Below are positions 26,438-33,125 of a DNA stretch of 64,000 nt, in pieces. Source of the stretch: Paraflavitalea devenefica (lineage in GTDB: Bacteria > Bacteroidota > Bacteroidia > Chitinophagales > Chitinophagaceae); contig NZ_JAARML010000008.1 in assembly GCF_011759375.1 (NCBI RefSeq), positions 124,001-188,000 on the forward strand. Direction: 5' to 3'. The position numbers and the translations under genes are program-made. Position 1 is the first letter of the stretch. Every line of letters starts with the position of its first letter. The notes under the pieces are model-generated. The model made no database searches, was not told the DNA's origin, and saw only the letters and a program-made list of their open reading frames with translations.

Positions 26438-26860
26438 TCACGAACCAAAGTGTTCTTCAAAGATATCCATCAGGATCTCCTGTGTAAGCGGCTTGTTCTG
26501 ATAGCTGGAAATGTAACTGATCTTGCTGGCTTTTAATTCATCTTCGGGGTTAAAGGAAGTAGTAAGCATAACAACAATCATAGAAGCCTTTTGCTCCGGC
26601 GATAGCTTATCATACCTTTCCAGGAATTCCCAGCCATCCATGGCCGGCATGTTAATATCCAGGAAGATGATTTCCGGTGTAGGTGGCTTATCGCCATCGG
26701 TCAATTGTTGCCTGCCCGACAGGTAGTCCAATGCTTCGCGGGCGCTTTGTGTTACTTTCACTTCCCGCACGCAACCCGTATCCTCAATGATCATTTTATT
26801 GAGGAAATTAGTAGGCTCATCATCATCAATGAGCAGTACACAATTTAATTTTCTTTTCAT
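26438..26860 (-). CDS. Single-domain response regulator
   Basis: 140 residues from the ATG at 26860. An upstream in-frame start at 26905 would overlap the kinase gene and is not needed. It consists of a receiver domain only: acidic pocket D12-D13-D14, phospho-acceptor D68 ('EIIFLDINMP'), the switch Thr in 'MLTTSFNP', and the Lys in 'QNKPL'. This is the CheY-like class associated with PAS-containing bacterial kinases (Rcp1 type). It follows the ethylene-receptor-like kinase with a 4-base gap, so it is the probable phospho-acceptor of that kinase. Confidence 0.9.
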   Translation of the reverse strand: MKRKLNCVLLIDDDEPTNFLNKMIIEDTGCVREVKVTQSAREALDYLSGRQQLTDGDKPPTPEIIFLDINMPAMDGWEFLERYDKLSPEQKASMIVVMLTTSFNPEDELKASKISYISSYQNKPLTQEILMDIFEEHFGS

Positions 26861-26864
26861 TTTA

Positions 26865-28397
26865 TCACTGCATTTCAGAAATGGTAAAGAAAAAAGTGCT
26901 GCCAACGCCGGGCTCTGATTTTACCCATATTCTACCTTCATGCAATTCCACAATCTTTTTACAATGCGCCAGCCCGATGCCAGAGCCTTCATAATCGGTA
27001 CGGTTGTGCAGGCGTTGAAAGATCACAAATATCCGGTCCAGGTATTGCGGCTCTATGCCTATGCCATTGTCACTGAAGGAAAACTCCCAGCATCCATTAT
27101 CCCTGATCGCATTAATTTCTACTACCGGTGGCACTCCGGGTCTGCGGAATTTGATGGAATTGCTCACCAGGTTCTGGAACAATAGTTTTAGTTCTGTAGG
27201 AAAGGCATCCAGCAGGGGCAACTCTCCGGCCCTCACTTCGGCCTGGCTTTCCTTGATTACCTTATTGAGATCGGCCCTTACCTGCTCTACAATGCTGTTA
27301 CAATCCACGCGCCGCTTCTCTTTTTCCCGCCCCAGCCGTGAATACTCCAGCAGATCCCTGATGAGGATCTTCATCCGGTCGGACGACTGAACAATATAAT
27401 CCAGGTACTTATCAGCATTTTCGTCCAGCTTGCCTTTGTATTGCTTGCGCAGCAGGTCTACAAAGCTGGAAGTAGTACGTAGAGGCTCCTGCATATCGTG
27501 TGAAGCCACATAGGCAAACTGCTCCAGCTCCTTATTTTTACGTTCCAGTTCTTCTGTACGTTGCCTGACCTTACGTTCCAACGTTATATTGGTATCCCGG
27601 ATTACTTTCTCCAGTTGTTTTTTTTCTGATACGTCGCGGATAGAGGCCGTTAGCATGAGCCCTTCATCTGTTTCCATCGGACTGAGACTCATCTCCACGG
27701 GGAATTCCCGGCCATCTTTACGCACCGCAAACAATTCATAGTTTTCTGCCACCTGCACCGATTGGCCGGTATCGAATAAACGGAAGCGCCTGAAGGGATG
27801 CATTTTACCGTACCGCTGCGGCATGAGCAATTCTATCCGGTTGCCTACCATTTCCTCGCGGTTATAGCCAAACATTTTCACTGTTTGCGCATTGACCAGT
27901 TGTATGATCCCATCTTCACTGACCACAATAATGCTGTCGGGCGCCCTTTCCAGGAAGTTCCGGAATTTATCTTCCGCTTTCTTCCGCTGTTCTACTTCCT
28001 CTTCCAACTCACGGGATGACCGCAGGCTAAACGCCAGGGGCAGCACCTTAATGAGATAGAATACAGTGATCCAGCTAATGATGCCTGTAATAGCCCGAAC
28101 CAGGGCGTTTACCCTATATACCGGGAACCAAAAGGTTACCGCGTCAAAAAAATGGGTAGCGCCACAGGCCAGTATGAACGCTGCAAATAAGAAGTACAGC
28201 CGGATAAAACGGGCGTCATGCTTTTTGGTAATAAAACGGATGATGATAAGAGGGATAGCAAAGTAAGCCGACCATACCAGCAGATCACTAATGATATACA
28301 ACCAGCCGTGGAACGATGACCATTTTCCACAGTGCCAACGGGGAGGCCAATCTGAAGTATCCAGTAACCTGGAAAAAAATTCTACGAGCTGGTTCAT
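26865..28397 (-). CDS. Histidine kinase with ethylene-receptor-like copper/ethylene-binding domain
   Basis: 510 residues from the ATG at 28397; ATGs at 28415 and 28451 are possible, but the homologous region starts near here. Residues ~28-125 hold three membrane helices matching the ethylene-binding domain of plant ETR1 and cyanobacterial Etr1: 'IISDLLVWSAYFAIP' and 'FILACGATHFF'. Key residues D38, Y45, C78 and H82 have the same spacing as D25, Y32, C65 and H69 of ETR1; Cys and His bind the copper that holds ethylene. A PAS domain follows at ~145-255 and a coiled coil ('RKVRQRTEELERKNKELE'). HisKA has the H-box 'FAYVASHDMQEPLR' (H300), and HATPase ends the protein. The next gene is a lone receiver. 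Ligand binding is inference. Confidence 0.9.
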   Translation of the reverse strand: MNQLVEFFSRLLDTSDWPPRWHCGKWSSFHGWLYIISDLLVWSAYFAIPLIIIRFITKKHDARFIRLYFLFAAFILACGATHFFDAVTFWFPVYRVNALVRAITGIISWITVFYLIKVLPLAFSLRSSRELEEEVEQRKKAEDKFRNFLERAPDSIIVVSEDGIIQLVNAQTVKMFGYNREEMVGNRIELLMPQRYGKMHPFRRFRLFDTGQSVQVAENYELFAVRKDGREFPVEMSLSPMETDEGLMLTASIRDVSEKKQLEKVIRDTNITLERKVRQRTEELERKNKELEQFAYVASHDMQEPLRTTSSFVDLLRKQYKGKLDENADKYLDYIVQSSDRMKILIRDLLEYSRLGREKEKRRVDCNSIVEQVRADLNKVIKESQAEVRAGELPLLDAFPTELKLLFQNLVSNSIKFRRPGVPPVVEINAIRDNGCWEFSFSDNGIGIEPQYLDRIFVIFQRLHNRTDYEGSGIGLAHCKKIVELHEGRIWVKSEPGVGSTFFFTISEMQ

Positions 28398-28787
28398 GAA
28401 ATAATATTGGATCATCCTGGCTAATCGGCGCCGGGTAAAGCAAAGCGCCAACCAGTCTTTATTTCGTAAGGATGAGGGTCAAGAAACAAAATTGAGCAAA
28501 CACTAAGCTACAGAATAAACTGAAAGCAAATGACACAACCATTCACCATACATTCGGTTGACCGTACCTGGTCAAAGGGCTACTATCGGAGTACATGCAA
28601 GCAGACAGGAAGAAAGAGACCGTTCAGGGACAAACTGCTCTGCAATATAATAATAATTAAACTTTCTAAGGAAGTGATTTTGCGTAATTTCTCTTTTTTG
28701 TTGAACGGGGTAATCATTCCCTGGAAGAAGCGTTTTTATTCCTGCACGGTTTTTGGCATATTTGTGGAAAATGTTCGACATACAACT
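28398..28787. other. Divergent intergenic region with TTGACC/GGTCAA palindrome
   Basis: The roughly 390 bases separate the ethylene-receptor-like kinase (minus) and a lipoprotein gene (plus). An inverted repeat TTGACC-N6-GGTCAA lies at 28558-28575 and could be an operator. An open frame from 28530 runs into the lipoprotein, but its first 86 codons look non-coding (no domain, no signal), so the lipoprotein start at 28788 is preferred. Confidence 0.4.
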
Positions 28788-29288
28788 ATGAGAACCATCT
28801 TATTTGCCTTATCCTGCTGTTTGTTGGGAAGCTGCGGTTCAACCGGTACCCAACCCAAGACAACCGATACCGATAGCACGCAGGGACCTGCCATCGTGAA
28901 TGCCGCCGCCCAGGTACCCCCCTTCCGGGATACAGTACAAAAAGCGCCGGTAGCAGAATTCCGGGTAAAAACTGAGAACCCGCTGAATGACTGGTATTTT
29001 TCCGTACGCCTGTATGAAACCCGTAAGACCTTTTATTACCTCATCAAGCTGCAGTATGAAGAGATCCAGGGGCAGGACACCCTCAAGCTACCCAACTTCG
29101 GCACCATGCCCAGGCCGGAAATCCGCAAGGGGCCGGAGAAGTATTCCTGCATTATAGGTTTTATGGATAAGGACAACCAGTTCCGGGAATATAAGAAGGT
29201 ATATGTGGCGCCAGGCGACCGGCTGAAGATCACTGCACTGAAACATTATGCGGTAGCTACCTACCAGGAAGAGGCTAGTGGTAAATAG
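28788..29288 (+). CDS. Hypothetical lipoprotein
   Basis: 166 residues from the ATG at 28788, chosen because it places a lipoprotein signal at the N-terminus (hydrophobic run, lipobox LLGSC, Cys16). A Ser/Thr/Asp-rich linker follows. A beta-rich domain comes next ('EFRVKTENPLNDWYFSVRLY', 'FYYLIKLQYEEIQGQDTLKLP', 'YKKVYVAPGDRLKI'). The family was not recognised. The last codons (Ala-Ser-Gly-Lys-stop) are encoded by a heptamer repeat element, so the C-terminus has probably been reshaped by that element. Confidence 0.75.
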   Translation: MRTILFALSCCLLGSCGSTGTQPKTTDTDSTQGPAIVNAAAQVPPFRDTVQKAPVAEFRVKTENPLNDWYFSVRLYETRKTFYYLIKLQYEEIQGQDTLKLPNFGTMPRPEIRKGPEKYSCIIGFMDKDNQFREYKKVYVAPGDRLKITALKHYAVATYQEEASGK

Positions 29289-29355
29289 CTAGTGGCTAGT
29301 GGGCTATTGCGTCGCAGGTGTATTTACCACTCGCCACTAACCACTCGCTACTTGC
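29274..29355. repeat. Heptamer-built hairpin element (GCGAGTG family), copy A
   Basis: Left arm 29274-29301 consists of 7-mers GCTAGTG, GTAAATA, GCTAGTG, GCTAGTG. Right arm 29321-29355, read on the minus strand, gives GCAAGTA, GCGAGTG, GTTAGTG, GCGAGTG and GTAAATA. The arms can pair imperfectly around a ~19-base loop. The left arm supplies the TAG stop (29286-29288) of the upstream lipoprotein. Sister elements are at 53.4 and 56.2 kb. Confidence 0.75.
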
Positions 29356-29400
29356 CTTCTGCATTGGATACAGTATCTTGTTATTAATATACTATTCTTC

Positions 29401-30132
29401 ATGGAACGACAGATCACATCCTGGTACAGTCCGGCGCTGAATAAAGAAATGCCCGTAGCTGTATATGGTCATTATGGCTTTGCCCTGCTGCTGATCCCTA
29501 CCGCTGCGGCCGATTACCTGGAGTATGAACGCTTTGGATTAATGGAATCCCTGCGCCCTTTTATTGATGCCGGTAAGGTGAAAGTATTTTCCATCAACAG
29601 CATTAATACGGAAAGCTGGATGAATAACGAGATGGAGCCCCGTTATAAAGCCATCCGCCACCGCCAGTGGAATGATTATGTATACCAGGAGGTAGTGCCG
29701 TATATACATACCCATACCAGCCACGAAACACCCATTATTGTTTCCGGCGCTTCCTTTGGCGCCCTGCACAGTGCTAACCTGTTCTTTCAACGGCCCGATA
29801 TCCTTCAGGGCTGCATTTCCATGAGCGGCGTATATGAGCTTACGGAATATACCAAAGGCTATTTTGACGATGATGTGTATTTCAACAGCCCCATGCATTA
29901 TATGCCCAACCTGACCGACCATTCGATCCTGGAACAGATCAGGCGCAGCCAACATGTACACCTGCTTTCGGGCAGCGGGGATTATGAAGACCCCGAATCG
30001 GCCCGTCGCTTTGCCGGCATCCTGTATGGCAAAGGCATTCATTATGAGCTGGACATCTGGGGGCAGGAATGGAAGCATGACTGGCCCACCTGGAAGGCCA
30101 TGCTGCCGCATTACCTGGGCACGCGGTTTTAA
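29401..30132 (+). CDS. Alpha/beta-hydrolase esterase (esterase D-like)
   Basis: 243 residues, no signal peptide. The nucleophile elbow is 'VSGASFGALHSANL' (G-x-S-x-G). The following 'GCISMSGVYELTEYTKGYFDD' and the C-terminal 'LDIWGQEWKHDWPTWK' supply the likely acid/His region. The sequence resembles the short 'esterase family' proteins related to the putative esterase (esterase D) superfamily. Substrate unknown. It is transcribed alone, between two repeat elements. Confidence 0.85.
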   Translation: MERQITSWYSPALNKEMPVAVYGHYGFALLLIPTAAADYLEYERFGLMESLRPFIDAGKVKVFSINSINTESWMNNEMEPRYKAIRHRQWNDYVYQEVVPYIHTHTSHETPIIVSGASFGALHSANLFFQRPDILQGCISMSGVYELTEYTKGYFDDDVYFNSPMHYMPNLTDHSILEQIRRSQHVHLLSGSGDYEDPESARRFAGILYGKGIHYELDIWGQEWKHDWPTWKAMLPHYLGTRF

Positions 30133-30134
30133 AA

Positions 30135-30166
30135 GGCAACGAGGTATAGAGGCACTGAGGCAACGA
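30135..30166 (+). repeat. Octamer tandem repeat (GGNANNGA) just after a stop codon
   Basis: Four consecutive 8-mers, GGCAACGA, GGTATAGA, GGCACTGA and GGCAACGA, fill 30135-30166. They begin two bases after the esterase stop and end 17 bases before the convergent aat stop. Unit length is 8 rather than 7 and no inverted arm is visible. Confidence 0.6.
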
Positions 30167-30182
30167 GAAAGCCCCATTCATC

Positions 30183-30827
30183 TTATACTAATTTACCAAG
30201 GAGTTGAATGAAGTCATCGCGGTCAATCATCCGGGCGCCCAGTGATTGCAGGTGATCAGTGTATACCTGGCAGTCTATCAATTGTACGCCCTCGGCCTTT
30301 AGTAATTGCACATAACTGATGAAGGCATATTTGCTGGCATTGCTCATTTTGCTGAACATACTTTCACCAAAGAATACTTTCCCCATCCGGATGCCATACA
30401 GACCGCCTACGAGTTCATCGCCCTGCCACACTTCGGCGCTATGGGCATAGCCTGCGTAGTGCAGTTTGGTATAGGCATCCTTCACGGCAGGCGTTATCCA
30501 GGTGCCTGATTGTCCGGGCCGCTCGATCGTTTTACAGTTGTCAATAACCGCCGTAAACGCTTTGTTGACCGTAAAGGTGAAAGCCTGCCGCTTCAGGAGC
30601 TGCTGCATGCTTTTGCTTACTTTCAACTCACCGGGGAATAATACAAATCGGGGATCCGGGCACCACCACAGGATATGCTGACCTTCATACCAGGGAAAGA
30701 TGCCACTGCGGTAAGCCAGCAATAGCCGTTCCTGCGAGAGATCGCCGCCAATGGCCAGCAGGCCATCAGGTTCAGCCAGGTGAACAGGTGGGAAAAACAG
30801 GTCTTTTTCTAATGCAAACAATGGCAT
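30183..30827 (-). CDS. aat: Leucyl/phenylalanyl-tRNA-protein transferase (Aat)
   Basis: 214 residues, full length. It attaches Leu or Phe from aminoacyl-tRNA to proteins with N-terminal Lys or Arg, creating an N-degron. Family motifs: 'EPDGLLAIGGDLSQERLLLAY', 'GIFPWYEGQHILWWCPDPR', 'YAHSAEVWQGDELVGGLYG', 'VFFGESMFS' and 'IDCQVYTDHLQSLGA'. It follows clpS by 10 bases on the same strand, so N-degron creation and recognition are made from one transcript. Confidence 0.97.
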   Translation of the reverse strand: MPLFALEKDLFFPPVHLAEPDGLLAIGGDLSQERLLLAYRSGIFPWYEGQHILWWCPDPRFVLFPGELKVSKSMQQLLKRQAFTFTVNKAFTAVIDNCKTIERPGQSGTWITPAVKDAYTKLHYAGYAHSAEVWQGDELVGGLYGIRMGKVFFGESMFSKMSNASKYAFISYVQLLKAEGVQLIDCQVYTDHLQSLGARMIDRDDFIQLLGKLV

Positions 30828-30837
30828 GCGGGGTATA

Positions 30838-31137
30838 TTATGCTGCCACTACTTCAATAGTAGCGCCGATACCTCTGTCGGTAATGGCATCACACTGGGG
30901 TTTGAGCTCTTCATAGGTACCTTGCTTAACCGCATATTTCCCCTGGAAGTGAATGATGTAGGCGCATTGTTCGGCCTGTTCGGCGCTGTGGCCGCACACT
31001 TCTACCAGGGTCTCTATTACCCATTCAAAGGTATTCACCTCATCATTCCACACGATAAGACTACAGGGCTCCTCACTTTCGGTGAGCACATCAACGTCTT
31101 CTGCTTCATATGGTCGTGTAGGTCCGTCAAATGCCAT
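30838..31137 (-). CDS. clpS: ATP-dependent Clp protease adaptor ClpS
   Basis: 99 residues from the ATG at 31137. A frame extension to a TTG at 31161 overlaps the -7 promoter element, so it is rejected. ClpS binds N-degron substrates and hands them to ClpAP. Motifs: 'SLIVWNDEVNTFEWVIETL' and 'CGHSAEQAEQCAYIIHFQGK'. The binding-pocket Asn-Asp and Met/Val positions look typical. It is the first gene of the clpS-aat operon. Confidence 0.95.
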   Translation of the reverse strand: MAFDGPTRPYEAEDVDVLTESEEPCSLIVWNDEVNTFEWVIETLVEVCGHSAEQAEQCAYIIHFQGKYAVKQGTYEELKPQCDAITDRGIGATIEVVAA

Positions 31138-31158
31138 AATCTCGGTGTATTGTTGACA

Positions 31159-31189
31159 CAAATGTATAAAATCGGGCGGAGGCTAGCAA
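31159..31189 (-). promoter_or_regulatory. Promoter of the clpS-aat operon
   Basis: On the minus strand a TTG (31189-31187) and a perfect TAnnTTTG element, TACATTTG (31166-31159), are separated by 20 bases. The start of transcription would fall near 31152, about 15 bases before the clpS ATG. This matches the Bacteroidota primary sigma consensus. Confidence 0.65.
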
Positions 31190-31357
31190 GCCTTGGGAAA
31201 GTTCTTGTGTACAGGCAATTTTTTGCTGATTGCCGGGGGTTTAATAAAAATATTTATATTTATGTACCTGCCTGTTATGAAGTATCCTACGTAGCGGTAC
31301 ATTAAACTTCACCTTTTTCGATCGTGTTCTGGTTAAGGCTGCCACTAAAATTGATTT

Positions 31358-31987
31358 ATGTCGCAGCAAACTGTTATTTTATTAGGCTCACTGTTTCTCT
31401 CTACAGGATTTGCATTATTGGTCTATATCCTGTCAGGCATATCCTTTCCTGCCACCTTATGCACTGTTCTTGCAGTGGCAGGTACCGTCTTTGCACTTGT
31501 CTGGCGCAAATCGAAACAAACCGGTAAGCAGGATTATATCAAAAAACACCTCTTCTGCGGTTTGATCAGCGGACTCATTGCCACAGGTTTGTATGATGGG
31601 TGCCGCTTTTTATTGATCAAGCTTACCGGCATTCAATTCTGGCCGTTCGACATTTTTACTGTTTTTGGCCAATCCGTTCTGCAATCCGACAGCAGGGGTA
31701 TTGGCATAGTGATCACCGGGGTGCTTTACCACTTTGCAAACGGGATAGGTTTTGCCATTGCCTATACTTTATTATGGGGAAAAAAGGGGATAGGGGCCGG
31801 TCTGGCATTTGCTTTTGCCCTTGAACTGTTAATGGTATCGGTATACCCAGGCTGGCTGCATTTAAAAGCACTGGACGAATTTCTCCAGGTCTCCGTTTTC
31901 GGACATATTGTTTACGGAATATCATTGGGCTTCACTGCAAAATATTTACTCACCAAGAAACAGGTCTATGCCATCAACAGAATATGA
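31358..31987 (+). CDS. Hypothetical polytopic membrane protein, first gene of the RHS operon
   Basis: 209 residues with about six hydrophobic segments, starting 'QQTVILLGSLFLSTGFALLV'. The segment 'GLISGLIATGLYDGCRFLLI' and the later 'YHFANGIGFAIAYTLLWGKK' resemble a small family of uncharacterised bacterial membrane proteins; no enzymatic motif is visible. The start of the next gene lies inside its last 20 bases, so the two are translationally coupled. Its place at the head of an RHS toxin operon suggests a role in export or in membrane protection, but this is inference. Confidence 0.8.
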   Translation: MSQQTVILLGSLFLSTGFALLVYILSGISFPATLCTVLAVAGTVFALVWRKSKQTGKQDYIKKHLFCGLISGLIATGLYDGCRFLLIKLTGIQFWPFDIFTVFGQSVLQSDSRGIGIVITGVLYHFANGIGFAIAYTLLWGKKGIGAGLAFAFALELLMVSVYPGWLHLKALDEFLQVSVFGHIVYGISLGFTAKYLLTKKQVYAINRI

Positions 31988-33125
31988 ATTCCGGTCGCCG
32001 ATGCACCGGTTTAACTGGCTGATATTGCCCTCGCAATTGGGAAAGCTGTCACGCAAATTGCTGGTGTCCTCAACGGATGGTTATTTTATAGCAGCCACCA
32101 AAGCCGGGGGGCTCCTCACGCCACTGTTATTTATGGCTGGTTTTGTGTGGGGGTGGTGGCATTTTGGCTACACCTATGTTTACACTGAAAGCCTTTGGTT
32201 CCTGGTACTGGCCATAATACTGGGCAGTATCAGCAGTCACCTTGGTTTGGCTTTCACCATAGGCTTTATCCTGGGCGATTTTTTTCTTGCTGATTCACAT
32301 TATATACGCTACCAGGGTATAACTAAAGTGCTTGCCCTTTTTGTCAGCTATGTTGTTTTGATACTGGTAACTGTAGTGCCGGCCATTATCACCAAGTACC
32401 TGGTGGCTGAAATAAAAATGCCTGTCACCTTTGACCTGACCACCCGGCTGGTCATAGCCGGCATACTCTATGCGGCCATTACCTATTTCTATATTTATTT
32501 CTGGTCAAAAATGGCGCCGGTGCTTATCCGCCCTGTTTTTACCTGGCATGATTCCCAGCCGACTGTTGAAGCGATCACTGTGATGCAAAACAAAACAAAC
32601 TGGCTGGTGTGGCCGGGAGTTGTTATGGTTATAATCCGCTTCCTGCTGCAAAGCAGGATGGCATTACAACCGGCTAACCAACCATTTTATACAGCTATAG
32701 AAGCCCATTTTTTTACTATTTCTTCCGGAAAAACACTTACTTCTTATATAAACCCATGGGTAAGGACATCCATCTATGCCGGCATCACAGTATTCACACT
32801 TTCGGGTATGTTGCTGAACTGGCAATCCATGCTGGTAGTTGGGGCCTTGGTATTTTTCTTCCAGGCGCTTACGGCAGGCCTTATCCCAAGACCACTATGG
32901 ATCAACAAATGGTCGGAACAAGTATATAAAGTCCCTTCCCTTTTCCGTGTACTCGCTGCTTTCCTGCTCATCTTCCTGATCACAAAATATATTATTGGTA
33001 AACTGTGGCAGAACGACCTTGTTTTTTTACCACTGATCATTCCCACCTGCATAGCCTTCCTGATCCTGTTCCTTTTAAATCCCGGTAAACCAGTTAATAC
33101 CACTACTTATGAAACCAAGGAATAA
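31968..33125 (+). CDS. Hypothetical polytopic membrane protein, second gene of the RHS operon
   Basis: 385 residues from the ATG at 31968; an earlier in-frame start at 31908 lies deep inside the preceding gene and is less likely. About ten membrane helices are visible ('LAIILGSISSHLGLAFTIGF', 'LFVSYVVLILVTVVPAIITK', 'LLIFLITKYIIGKLW'). A ~100-residue polar stretch lies in the middle. The family was not recognised. It overlaps the upstream gene by 20 bases and the RHS gene by 17 bases, a linkage that argues for a common function with the toxin. Confidence 0.8.
   Translation: MPSTEYEFRSPMHRFNWLILPSQLGKLSRKLLVSSTDGYFIAATKAGGLLTPLLFMAGFVWGWWHFGYTYVYTESLWFLVLAIILGSISSHLGLAFTIGFILGDFFLADSHYIRYQGITKVLALFVSYVVLILVTVVPAIITKYLVAEIKMPVTFDLTTRLVIAGILYAAITYFYIYFWSKMAPVLIRPVFTWHDSQPTVEAITVMQNKTNWLVWPGVVMVIIRFLLQSRMALQPANQPFYTAIEAHFFTISSGKTLTSYINPWVRTSIYAGITVFTLSGMLLNWQSMLVVGALVFFFQALTAGLIPRPLWINKWSEQVYKVPSLFRVLAAFLLIFLITKYIIGKLWQNDLVFLPLIIPTCIAFLILFLLNPGKPVNTTTYETKE

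Noticed and set aside
31138..31161. TTG start adding eight residues to ClpS
   Set aside because: The TTG overlaps the perfect TAnnTTTG element, so it would lie upstream of the transcript start.
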